DNA of 64,000 nt from Tritrichomonas musculus (GCA_039105265.1 JAPFFF010000017.1:2666001-2730000), one strand, 5' to 3'. Counted from the stretch's first letter, positions 54,981-64,000 are shown. Notes: a model not told the origin generated them from the letters alone. A program made the numbers and translations.

Positions 54981-57539
54981 TCATGCTTCTTCTTGAAATA
55001 TATCAATATCGTATCTGTTTACATTACTTAATTGGTCTTTCTTCTGTGCATTTAGTTTTTCCTTATATTCGAGATATCCACATTGCTGACCATAGATTTT
55101 ATCAATCAAGTTATTGATTATTCGATTATATTCTTCTTTATTTTCTCTTATCTCTTCTGTTGGTATTTCAGCAGCTAATTGAGTCTTTTCAGCTAGTTTT
55201 TGGGGTCTCTGCTTGTCATTCATACTGACATTTACTAAGTATGATAGTATCAATGATTCCATTGATTGAATGAAAGCGATTGGCATTCCTTCCCAAGCAC
55301 TCCTATTAGGATTGAATTCACCGTTTTCAAAGTTGATGACCTTTGACAAATTATTGATGAATGTTGTCATTCGCTTACCAATCATTTGATTGTACTTTGA
55401 TTTGTTGATTTTCTTCCATGCTAACCATTGAATGTAGTTCATTGGCTGTCCGCCTTTTTCAATCTCTTTCTTGACATTGTTATCAAAGTAAATACAAAAC
55501 ATGACATTTGAAACTGAAAGGTATGAAATGATTCTTGTTAATGGTTTGAATTGTGGGAATAATTGCCAGAAGACTTTCCAAACCTTTGCGAAATAACTTG
55601 ACCAATATGATGAAGGACTTAATCGTTTGCTGACTTTTGGCTTACCCAAACCGAGTTCATTGTGATAGAATTCTGTATATTTCTGGATGGTTTCATTTGG
55701 ATTAATATTATATTCGCCTTTCTCCCAATCTACAGAATCCTTTGATTTATTGAATTGTTCATTGAGCCAAACATTGAACGGTTTAGCTTTCCTTTCTTCT
55801 GCTGATTTGACAACTGTCTTCCATACTTTCTTATAAGGAGAAGCAAATACAAGTTTATAACCGTTTATGATTTGTGGCACTCCTTTCTTATCAACTAATA
55901 CAATATCATCAATCTTATCTCCGTTCAGGTCTGTTATTGCTTCACCATTTGGGTCCATTCCGTTTGTAGGAAGTAAACGATATTTTGGTTTTCCATCTTG
56001 GTCGAGATGTGTATGACAGTAAATTGTTGCTTGGTCTCTGGTTGAGGCAGCAGGAATGTATTTGATTCTGTAATTACCATTAATGATTAAATCAAGGAAG
56101 TTTTGTTTATAGTATGTTGAACTCTTGGCGGGTGATTGTATGTTAAGGTTTGTGAAATCTCTATCAATGTTTTCAAGAACGGTTGGTGCATCTCTGTCCT
56201 CACGCTTGCCTCTTACTGTTGCTGCTTTAGCATTTTTAATTAAAGCATTGATTTCATCATCGGATATTTTTTGTGCAAATGGATTTCCAGGTTTAAATAT
56301 TTTTTGATTGAATTCAACTTTATCACCATCAATGAACTTGCCATGCTTCTTTGGTTTATTTGCTTGTTGAGCGTAATCAGTGAATGTTTGATTAAGGTCA
56401 TCACCATCTTCTTTATCGAAAACAAATGACTTCGAAAAATCGTCTGCGTCTGACATGACTCTTTTAGATGCTGAAAAATTATTAACAACATCATCTGGTT
56501 TCACAAATGGGACTGGTTTAATTGATGGTGGTTTGATTGGTTGTATGACATCAGAGCCTTTGATAGGTTTTTTATTAATGATTGTGTCAAACACTCTGAA
56601 GAATGATGATAAGCCTGTAATTGATTTTCGTTCATTGGTTATATCAATGTTTCTCTTCATATTATCTCTAATAGTTTCAAGTGTTTGATGTAATGCATCA
56701 ACGTTTTCCTTTGCTTGTTCATCAAGTTTGTTTTGTGGTTTCTTTGCTGCTTCATAACATCTTGGTAGTACATTGAGCCATGGTTGATTATAGCCTAATT
56801 GCTTGAGCAATTCAATGTCATCATCTACCAAATCATAAGGAGACAGCAACAAGGCTGATAGGTTATCTTCATCCTCTTCTTCTAGTTCTGGGAAGTTAAA
56901 TGATATTGATGGTAGTGAATCATCTTGCTCCAAAAAACTTGTATTCAGTAATTCATCAGAATCACTCGGAGTTATGCGTTTTCTTCTTGGTGTTCTTCGT
57001 TTATTACTGTCAGGTGTTGGTTCATGTATGCTTGTTCTCTTTCTTCTTCCTTTGGTGGTTTGTGGTGTTTGAATCTTTCGTGGCGGTTTGATGGGTGATG
57101 AACGAAAACCATCAGAACTATAATTCAAATCATCGTTGACAACAATATTGAAGTAATTGATAATTGTATCAAGACTTTTTTTATCTGTTGTGTACTCTCT
57201 TAAACTAAGGAATTGATTGCCTTTGCTTTTAATACCTGCATTGATTTTGTTCATCAATGAAACAAATCGACGAAACTTAACTTTCATTTCACGAATCTTT
57301 CCGACACTTCTTCCTGTATATTCATTGTTTTGTATTTGATACAACAAATTAATTAAATCATTGGGGTGTTCTAGTTTGTATGTACTGAGAAATGTGTTCT
57401 TAAAATAATCTATCGGGTCTTCTAGTTCATCATCATCATCAGGTTTAGAAACCTCACTGTCAAATATAGTATCATCATCAATATTACTCAAATCTAATTC
57501 AAAGCTATCAGATGAATTATTTTTGTCTTGTTTTGACAT
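54981..57539 (-). CDS. Large structural-type protein (F), 852 aa
   Basis: The N-terminal 430 residues are acidic and helical, with DPIDYFKNTFLSTYKLEHP near residue 42 and a basic RKRTSIHEPTPDSNKRRTPR patch. From about residue 490 it aligns with A, B and D: FLDLIINGNYRIKYIP, RLLPTNGMDPNG, DLNGDKIDDIVLVDKKG, SKRLSPSSYWSSYF. It converges on the small-gene cluster and diverges from the fibre gene with 25 bp between starts. Confidence 0.68.
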   Translation of the reverse strand: MSKQDKNNSSDSFELDLSNIDDDTIFDSEVSKPDDDDELEDPIDYFKNTFLSTYKLEHPNDLINLLYQIQNNEYTGRSVGKIREMKVKFRRFVSLMNKINAGIKSKGNQFLSLREYTTDKKSLDTIINYFNIVVNDDLNYSSDGFRSSPIKPPRKIQTPQTTKGRRKRTSIHEPTPDSNKRRTPRRKRITPSDSDELLNTSFLEQDDSLPSISFNFPELEEEDEDNLSALLLSPYDLVDDDIELLKQLGYNQPWLNVLPRCYEAAKKPQNKLDEQAKENVDALHQTLETIRDNMKRNIDITNERKSITGLSSFFRVFDTIINKKPIKGSDVIQPIKPPSIKPVPFVKPDDVVNNFSASKRVMSDADDFSKSFVFDKEDGDDLNQTFTDYAQQANKPKKHGKFIDGDKVEFNQKIFKPGNPFAQKISDDEINALIKNAKAATVRGKREDRDAPTVLENIDRDFTNLNIQSPAKSSTYYKQNFLDLIINGNYRIKYIPAASTRDQATIYCHTHLDQDGKPKYRLLPTNGMDPNGEAITDLNGDKIDDIVLVDKKGVPQIINGYKLVFASPYKKVWKTVVKSAEERKAKPFNVWLNEQFNKSKDSVDWEKGEYNINPNETIQKYTEFYHNELGLGKPKVSKRLSPSSYWSSYFAKVWKVFWQLFPQFKPLTRIISYLSVSNVMFCIYFDNNVKKEIEKGGQPMNYIQWLAWKKINKSKYNQMIGKRMTTFINNLSKVINFENGEFNPNRSAWEGMPIAFIQSMESLILSYLVNVSMNDKQRPQKLAEKTQLAAEIPTEEIRENKEEYNRIINNLIDKIYGQQCGYLEYKEKLNAQKKDQLSNVNRYDIDIFQEEA

Positions 57540-57564
57540 TGTTTAGTTTCTAATAAATTGAATA

Positions 57565-59754
57565 ATGTTTACGATTGAGCAGAGCGGGCACATAACAAAA
57601 ACAAATACTATTGACGGATTGATTAACGAATACATTAAAAGATATGTCGATAATTATGTTATCAAAGGTGATACATCGAACGGAAACGTAGGGATTTCAA
57701 ACGGAAATGGAATCACTGAGGAACAATTGAATGAAGCTGTTAACGGATTGCGTGATTATGTTATCAACAATTATGCTTTATCAACTGATATACCTGAACC
57801 TGTTGACTTGACAGCGTATTATACTAGTGCACAAGCTGATGAGAAGTTTGTCGATGAGGATGAATTGGCTTATGAATTAGATAAGTATGCATTGAAAACA
57901 AATATACCAGATGTACTCAAAAATAATGAACTACAATTGAATCCGAATGAAGAACCAACAGAAGAAGTTCAACAGAAATTGTTGAATGATGATAAACCGC
58001 TATCAGCACAAGCATCATATATATTATCATCCATGGCAGTAAATAAAGCAATGGATTTGATTAATCTTGATGAATATGCAAAGCTTACGAACTTAAGCGA
58101 GTATATGAAGAAAGAAGATATATTATCAAACGAAAATATAACTCAAGAATTATCAATCGCTACAAAATTCGTAAACGGAACAACAAATGATGAGGATAAA
58201 AGAACTTATATAACAAATTTGGATAGAGATTTATGCAACATATTAAAGAAATCATCACTTTTTGTGAAAGGCTCTTGTAATAATGAAGATATTTCAGGAG
58301 AATATTTATTTGATAGTGAAGACGCAGAATATTATCATTACAAAAAAGGTGAAAATACTTTTTCTATATACTTTTTCTATTACAATGGAACATTCAGATA
58401 TAATGATAACTATGTTGTGGATTTAGAATCAGTAAGTTATTCATACAAGCTAGAAGTTTATGACGAATATTGTATTCCAAATATGAATCTCATAAAAAAC
58501 AATTATGCTTTGAAGACAGATATACCAGAACCTGTTGACTTAACAGCTTATTACACTAGCGCACAAGCTGATGAGAAGTTTGTCGATGAGGATGAATTGG
58601 CTTATGAATTAGATAAGTATGAAACGAAAACAGTTGCAGAAGGTAAGTATGCATTGAAGAGTTCATTAAATGAATTATTAACAAACAATGTTTATACTTC
58701 AGCTGATTTACTAACTAATTCACTTGAAACTACTGATTTCGATAGATTTTATTATAATGAATTGCATGATAAATTCGAAAAAAATGAGAAACCAATAACT
58801 AATCTAGCTTCATTAATATTATCTAAAGTTGTATTTAAATGTCAAATACCTGAATGTTTATCTGAATATGCATTGAAGTCAAATGTCATAACAGAAGAAC
58901 AACTAATAAAAAAATGTGCAATTGATTGTGGTCCATTTACGGAGGGTGGTGAGATATCAATTCATTATCTAAAAATTATAAATAACGCAATTAAACTGGA
59001 ATACATAGTTGGTAATTATGCAGAAAGAAATGAAATAAGAATATTATTCTATGATACAGCTGCAAATCCCCATAACATAGTAATATTATTATATCAAAGA
59101 ACTATATATTTTGATAATTTCCAATATTCAGCGTATTATGAAGAAATTCTTGATTTATCATCAGGAAGACCACTTACATATAGTGTCCCAATGGCTGAAT
59201 ATAATTGGACAACTACTCAAGAATTATTAGATGCTAGACAAATATATTCAAGACAAATCATGGTACCATCATATTTATCAAAATTCAAGGCTGCTATTTA
59301 CGGTACACAATCAAACACAACAATCACACATTACTCTCCGATTGAATCATCAATGAACTCTGTTAGTGATTTCGTTATTGGTTCTCCTGTGTATATGACA
59401 GGTAAGGTTTACAAACATGTTGGTGATGAATGGAAACCATCAACTGCAGATGATACAACTGATTGTATTTGTAGTGTCAAGACATCAGGAACATGGAAAG
59501 AATATGTCGGCATATGTGTCAGAATCGATGACAAAAATAAATGTATCACATTCGCAAGTCATGGCGATTATCTTGTGAAAGTCAATGATTCATCATGTTA
59601 TGGTATTGGTGATGAAGTGTTTATCGATAATGAAGACAATAAGCTGAAAGTTCTTTCAGGTGAGACAGCAATAACATCAAAAATAAAACGCATGACGGTT
59701 GGAATCATTACAAGTATCATTGATGAAAGAACATTAGCTGTATTCAAAGAGTAA
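57565..59754 (+). CDS. Fibre-like receptor-binding protein (F), 729 aa
   Basis: The N-terminus, MFTIEQSGHITKTNTIDGL, matches the anchor of A and B. The shaft contains the YYTSAQADEKFVDEDELAYE module twice and ELQLNPNEEPTEEVQQKL once; both also occur in A but not in B. Two unique modules follow (about residues 200-300 and 370-560). The C-terminal domain HYSPIESS...LAVFKE is shared by all. Confidence 0.75.
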   Translation: MFTIEQSGHITKTNTIDGLINEYIKRYVDNYVIKGDTSNGNVGISNGNGITEEQLNEAVNGLRDYVINNYALSTDIPEPVDLTAYYTSAQADEKFVDEDELAYELDKYALKTNIPDVLKNNELQLNPNEEPTEEVQQKLLNDDKPLSAQASYILSSMAVNKAMDLINLDEYAKLTNLSEYMKKEDILSNENITQELSIATKFVNGTTNDEDKRTYITNLDRDLCNILKKSSLFVKGSCNNEDISGEYLFDSEDAEYYHYKKGENTFSIYFFYYNGTFRYNDNYVVDLESVSYSYKLEVYDEYCIPNMNLIKNNYALKTDIPEPVDLTAYYTSAQADEKFVDEDELAYELDKYETKTVAEGKYALKSSLNELLTNNVYTSADLLTNSLETTDFDRFYYNELHDKFEKNEKPITNLASLILSKVVFKCQIPECLSEYALKSNVITEEQLIKKCAIDCGPFTEGGEISIHYLKIINNAIKLEYIVGNYAERNEIRILFYDTAANPHNIVILLYQRTIYFDNFQYSAYYEEILDLSSGRPLTYSVPMAEYNWTTTQELLDARQIYSRQIMVPSYLSKFKAAIYGTQSNTTITHYSPIESSMNSVSDFVIGSPVYMTGKVYKHVGDEWKPSTADDTTDCICSVKTSGTWKEYVGICVRIDDKNKCITFASHGDYLVKVNDSSCYGIGDEVFIDNEDNKLKVLSGETAITSKIKRMTVGIITSIIDERTLAVFKE

Positions 59755-59789
59755 ACCAATTGATTGATTTTCATTTTATTTTTATTCAT

Positions 59790-60554
59790 TCATGATTGAA
59801 ATTGATTAAAGTATTCATCAATGAGTGTGTGTAATTGGTCTAGCCGTTCATTCTTTATTATAATGTTGCAACCATTGATGGTATAATCATTACGAGGGAA
59901 GTTGTTCTTGACAATATCTTTAATGTCTTCATTTGGTGTCATTGCAATTGGCAAATTGTTTTTGAAATAGAATCTATCATTTTGATTGTTATGAGTTGAT
60001 ACAGCTCTGAATGTTCTTTTGTTTCTTCTCACTAAATGTAGAATTGTGTTTTCAGCATCATTGGATTCTTTCCAAATCAAGTATTTATAATTGTATTCTT
60101 TATTTGACGGTACGAGACGAGGTTTCTTTTGTTGTATTTCTTCAACTAATTGTTGTCGTTCATGTTCAAAATGAGAATCAAGCAGTTTCATGATATATAA
60201 TGCATATTTTGGTGAACTCCACATTGCAATATGATTGACAAGTAATCGATGAACATAAAAACCTTGTAAACCTGATTGCAAATTAGGTCTGTTTTGATAC
60301 AATTCTTCAGGGGTGCAATTTTGCATGCCTGCCAATTCATTAAGTATTTCATTTGATTCATGCAAGTTGAACCATCTTGTTGGTTGTTTCTTTGAATGGC
60401 AAGCTGTTATGATTGATTGCATTTGATACATATCATCTTGTTTTGAATGAATGATTCTTAATTGCTGGTTATATTGAATGTATTCATAATCATTATTGAT
60501 TGGTTGAGTTGTGGCGTTTGTGTTTGTGGCTGTGTTTGTTGTGTTGCTGCTCAT
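59790..60554 (-). CDS. KilA-N domain protein (F), 254 aa
   Basis: KilA-N is a DNA-binding fold common in large DNA viruses and phages and greatly expanded in Trichomonas. The core is at about residues 55-135: TRWFNLHESNEILNEL, then GFYVHRLLVNHIAMWSSPKY and ALYIMKLLDSHF. A C-terminal domain (YKYLIWKESNDAENTILHLV) resembles those that follow KilA-N in viral proteins. A and B have no such gene, so it is an F-specific accessory, perhaps a regulator. Confidence 0.8.
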   Translation of the reverse strand: MSSNTTNTATNTNATTQPINNDYEYIQYNQQLRIIHSKQDDMYQMQSIITACHSKKQPTRWFNLHESNEILNELAGMQNCTPEELYQNRPNLQSGLQGFYVHRLLVNHIAMWSSPKYALYIMKLLDSHFEHERQQLVEEIQQKKPRLVPSNKEYNYKYLIWKESNDAENTILHLVRRNKRTFRAVSTHNNQNDRFYFKNNLPIAMTPNEDIKDIVKNNFPRNDYTINGCNIIIKNERLDQLHTLIDEYFNQFQS

Positions 60555-60632
60555 TGATTGAATTGCTGATAAAAATTGATTTAAAAATAAATCAAATCAA
60601 AAATAAATTGATTTTCAAATGACTTCTGGTTA

Positions 60633-60691
60633 GTCGGAATTCCGACCGACCCACTTTCATTATTGATTTTTCGACTGGTAGAATTCTACCA
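60633..60691. repeat. Two palindromes between KilA-N and polymerase genes (F)
   Basis: GTCGGAATTCCGAC (60633-60646) and TGGTAGAATTCTACCA (60676-60691) lie upstream of the KilA-N start and just past the polymerase stop. The second is identical to the palindrome found twice in A. Confidence 0.7.
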
Positions 60692-60701
60692 TTCGATTCA
60701 T

Positions 60702-63095
60702 TTAATGGTTTTCAATGAAATACTTTGATGCATTCATTCCGTGAATGTAGGGACAACAACAATGATTCGATAATACTAACATTTTTGAATGTGCTGCTGT
60801 TAAAGCATTTTTGATAACAGTTATTTTACTCATCAGTTGTGAATTTAATTGAAGGTTTATGTTCTTGCCTTTCATTACTGATTGCTTTTCAATGACATTT
60901 TTGTAATCACTTGATTTGATGTTGTTCTTCTTCAATGAAACACCTTTGAGCTTTAATGAAATTGTTTTGTCATCTGACCAAATCGTATAACACTTAGCAC
61001 ACAAAGCAACTTGATTTGCTCCAAACTTTTCTACACAGCATCCGAGTATCTTTTTCTCATCATATACATCATTGATTGCAGGGTTTGGCATGAAGCTATA
61101 AATGTGTTTGTCATAAAATGTTTTGTCTTTGATGACATAATCAAACAACTGGTCAATCGGTTTATCCATATCACCAGCGATTGACATGTACAGACTATCT
61201 GTATCGACCGAGTTAAAATGAATCTTATTCATGTCAATGCATTTGTAAAGAAAGTCATAAAGGAAAGTCAAATACCAGTATTTCGCATTGTCTAATGTCC
61301 AAAATGATTCCTGAAGACATGTGTTGCATTTGAATGAATGAGGTTGTGATTGTATCAAATAACAATCATTTGACAATTTACAACCATTGCGATAAGTATC
61401 GGATGCTATCAATTGAAATGCTTTATTTTTATCAACAATTCTGACTTTATTAAAGTTCTCTGAATTCATACCGTCATAACCGTAAGAACCGTTCATACTA
61501 ATCTTGTAAAACTTTTCATTTCCGTGTGCCTTTCCCGACAATATATCTTGACGCTTCTTCATAAACTCACAAACAAATTGATTGAATCCGTCATGTGCCT
61601 CATATAAACTCAAGCTCTTAATGTCATCAACAATAAGTCCGTGGTCGATTAAAAACCATAAAAGGTAATTCGAGAACGTCATAAACGTGTTGCATGTATC
61701 AAGCAACATTGTCAGCTTTCTTGTTTCTTTATCTGCTGAATTCAGTTTATTGTCTTTCATGTATTTGTACATATAGCTTCCGATTGTTTGTTCATCATTC
61801 ATTATATTGATATTTCTAAACACAGGAGGGAAGTTAATCAAATCATTGATTTTATTCTTTGGACATCTTAATTTGACTTCAGCTTTGAATATAAACTCAG
61901 GGTTTGCATCAAATCGTTTCTTTGATTGAATGATATTCATTGCAGAATTAAATACCTTTTCATTCTTGTTTCCATCTTCATCATAAACATCAAATCGTTT
62001 TATAAATGAACCAGGCATGTACATGATTCCTCCGTGATAGGGATTGAATGAATGTTTTACTGAACTGAATGAAGAGGGATACAATGAATTGAAATCAATA
62101 CCAGCAACATGAGAGACAGTGTTTGAAGTGTCATAGCTGATGATTCTGTCATTGATTGCATCATATTTTAGTTTATTGATTAAAGTTTGACCTCTGATGT
62201 TCACACGATGAAGTACATTTGATAAACCTCCTGTTATGTTCTCTCTCAAGTTGTAGTATTCTTTTTCATCAGTTATGAGTGTAGGGAGGTGATGGAGTTT
62301 ACAGAATTTCTTCAATTGTATCTTTGTTCTTGTTATCTTTTCGTCATCTCTTTGTCTCAAACGATTACATTCAGCACAAGCAAGTAAACAGTTATCAATC
62401 TGATGTCCTTTGTTGTTATCTATTCTGTCAAGTGTCGGTTTGTTGTTGTAAGTAAAGTGTTCACCACATAAATGACATTTACCTGTTTCATTTGATTCAT
62501 ACAATTTCATGAATGCATCAAAATCCTTTTCACTAACACATTTTGAAATATCTCGTTGATTTTGGTTCGTTTGATTATGTTTCATGTCTTGCTTTCGATA
62601 ATTATCACATTTATTTAACCACCATTTCATTGTTGGTTTGAATGTATTTGATTTGTTGATGATTTCATAGTCGTTCTTCGGATTGAAATCTTTATATGCA
62701 AGAGCATATTTGATGCATGAAGCGTTCTTCGATAATGAAAGATTACTTATCAAATCAACTTTGTATTCGGCATTCATTTGAATAAGGTTGTCAATCGGTT
62801 TAATCATCATTTCAACATCATTGTCATTGTATGACAACAAGTAATCCCAACGTGTTGCAAACCTCTTTGAATCAATCAAATACTCTTCATAATCGGATTG
62901 TGTTAAAGGATTCTTTTGATTGAGATAACTGTAAAAGTCTTCATATGCGAATGGTTCACTCTTTGACAACACTTCATTATAATTTTCATTGTTGATTGCT
63001 TCATAAGGAAATACACCTTTCGAACTGTTAGAAATCCCACCAAAATCAATTCCAAACTGTTTGAGTGTTCCTCCAGCAACAAATGCTTGTGCGTC
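60702..63095 (-). pseudogene. Polymerase B, C-terminal part, interrupted by element G (F)
   Basis: It covers the exonuclease III motif (YNDNDVEM), HNH domain (CHLCGEHF, TLDRIDNNKGH, CAECN), motif A (GIDFNSLYPS), motif B (KISMNGSYGYDG) and motif C (SVDTDSLYMS). The N-terminal OTU and early exonuclease regions are not present here. The frame's first residues belong to the G terminus and are not polymerase. Confidence 0.88.
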
Positions 63096-63395
63096 AGAGA
63101 GTACTATAGACCGGCTGAGCAGGGGATAAAAAAGGGGTATCAAAAGGGGTAGGGTTAAAATACATATTTTTAAATTCAAAAATAACACAACTCAAAAAAT
63201 CGAACTTTCAAAAATTTTTTATTTTTTTATCGGCAGTTTATAATGTCAAACCAAGCGGAACAATTAAATGACATTCATTAAATGACTACGATAATGATGA
63301 TATCATAGATGAAGTACTAAAAGAGATAAATCACTTTATTAAACAGCTAAAGAAATTCAACGGTCCTGAACAATTAATAGCTGAACTTGAAGAAC
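63096..63395 (+). repeat. Left terminal region of element G
   Basis: AGAGAGTACTATAG is followed by GAGCAGGGGATAAAAAA, AGGGGTA repeats, and ACTCAAAAAATCG. From about 63265 to 63405 there is a short open frame (ending EQLIAELEELIY) without an ATG; it may be a remnant. No other gene is seen. Confidence 0.6.
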
Positions 63396-63623
63396 TCATT
63401 TATTAGACAATTCATTTAATTCATTCTCAAGCTGATGAACTTTATTTTTGAGGCTGTTGATGTCTTCTATAAGAGACTCACGAACAGCGAGACCGTCAGA
63501 GCATAGCATTCCTGATTTGATATTGTTGAGATATTGTTTGTAATCATAACACTTTTCTTTCAATCCTCGTTTGATACGTTTTAATTCCGGTATTTCTTTC
63601 TTGTATTCTGTTAGTTCACTCAT
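63396..63623 (-). CDS. Small coiled-coil protein (G), 75 aa
   Basis: Identical to the second E copy at all but a few residues (SGMLCSDGLAVRESLIEDI, KVHQLENEL). It diverges from the next gene with 14 bp between starts. Confidence 0.72.
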   Translation of the reverse strand: MSELTEYKKEIPELKRIKRGLKEKCYDYKQYLNNIKSGMLCSDGLAVRESLIEDINSLKNKVHQLENELNELSNK

Positions 63624-63637
63624 TTAATAACAATTAA

Positions 63638-63871
63638 ATGTCTGTTATTAATCAAATGAGAACCGTTCATGATGATAAACACAAAAACTATTTTGATAGA
63701 TTACAATTAACGATGCAAAAGAAGAGAACAAAAATAAACTCAGCTCCTACAGTGAAATGTTATAATGAAAAAGGTAATGTATTTCATGAACCACAGCCAA
63801 AAACGACTAAATCATTAAATCATCATGATTCACTTAATCATTCTGTGGTTGTCAGGAGCAACAACATTTAA
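63638..63871 (+). CDS. 75-aa-family small protein (G), 77 aa
   Basis: It starts MSVINQMRTVHDDKHKNYF and has LQLTMQKKRTKINSAP. It is nearly identical to 47271-47504. Confidence 0.7.
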   Translation: MSVINQMRTVHDDKHKNYFDRLQLTMQKKRTKINSAPTVKCYNEKGNVFHEPQPKTTKSLNHHDSLNHSVVVRSNNI

Positions 63872-64000
63872 AAAGTATTCATTAATGACTTTTGATTGCT
63901 GGTCGACAACGTTTGAAAGCTTATTGATATGTTCTTCAAGTATTTTATTTTTATCGATGAGCTGTTTAATGATGATATCAACGTGAATCAACTTACTGTC
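63830..64000 (-). CDS. Counterpart of the 153-aa coiled-coil protein (G), partial
   Basis: The stop is at 63830-63832, overlapping the 77-aa gene by 42 bp as in E. The visible part matches the C-terminal coil of the E copy, with VVDQQSKVINE; the rest lies beyond the window. Confidence 0.65.
   Translation of the reverse strand, partial: DSKLIHVDIIIKQLIDKNKILEEHINKLSNVVDQQSKVINEYFLNVVAPDNHRMIK

Larger units (their letters stand above)
49881..63095 (-). mobile_element. Element F: AT-rich Polinton without visible capsid genes
   Basis: The left end begins AGAGAG inside the E capsid gene. Genes present are the 159-aa-family, ATPase, micro-protein, ARILSSENDAS, integrase, 110-aa-family, structural-type, fibre, KilA-N and polymerase genes. 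The order is that of B reversed, but no capsid or protein VI-like gene is seen. The polymerase is interrupted by G at 63096. It is a broken, incomplete element with at least two breaks. Confidence 0.8.
63096..64000 (+). mobile_element. Element G: AT-rich Polinton, right part outside the window
   Basis: It begins AGAGAG inside the polymerase gene of F. The coiled-coil, 77-aa and 158-aa-family genes that follow are almost identical to those at 47029 onward in E. Only 905 bp are visible, so completeness cannot be judged. Confidence 0.75.

Noticed and set aside
1-64000. Host genes, tRNA or rRNA genes, and introns
   Set aside because: No such feature could be supported; every stretch longer than about 300 bp without a gene is an element terminus.

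Overview
The window holds no recognisable host gene, rRNA or tRNA. From end to end it is Polinton/Maverick DNA: double-stranded DNA elements that encode a protein-primed family B DNA polymerase, a retrovirus-type (rve) integrase, a packaging ATPase and a double-jelly-roll capsid protein. Genes are intronless, use the standard code, and are packed head to head with almost no leader. The density of nested Mavericks, the long A/T runs just before start codons and a KilA-N gene suggest a parabasalid genome, most likely Trichomonas vaginalis. That host call is inference; no host gene confirms it.

Layout, with elements lettered here. A (before base 1 to 16566) is cut by the window edge and ends at a terminal repeat. 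B (17829-36826, about 19.0 kb) looks whole: terminal inverted repeats of about 335 bp, a 6-bp target duplication GAGGAC on both sides, and a full gene set. C is an older element of which only two minus-strand polymerase pieces remain (16567-17828 and 36827-39370); A and B both inserted into its polymerase gene. D (39371 to about 43265) is a fragment almost identical to the middle of B. E (about 43266-49880) is an AT-richer relative with packaging and capsid genes, and its capsid gene is interrupted by F. F (49881-63095) has integrase, polymerase, fibre and packaging genes but no capsid genes, and its polymerase gene is interrupted by G (63096 to past the window end).

The shared gene set in B order is: a 158-aa protein, polymerase (+), fibre (-), large structural-type protein (+), basic-tail protein (-), 110-aa possible penton-like protein (-), integrase (-), coiled-coil protein (-), 75-aa protein (+), 153-aa coiled-coil protein (-), protein VI-like peptide (-), major capsid (+), 206-212-aa protein (+), 49-aa membrane protein (+), ATPase (+) and a 159-aa protein (-). 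The integrase would insert the element, the OTU-exonuclease-HNH-polymerase fusion would copy it, and the capsid, ATPase, fibre and small proteins would build and fill a particle.

The most unusual signal is a set of small palindromic sequences with 3- to 5-nt loops. They have entered these elements between genes and also inside genes, in multiples of three bases and in different reading frames. Other notable signals are a 16-bp palindrome kept across distant subfamilies, module swapping in the fibre and capsid genes, a conserved 43-49-aa membrane micro-protein, an eightfold helical repeat in A, and a flanked 238-aa cassette in E.
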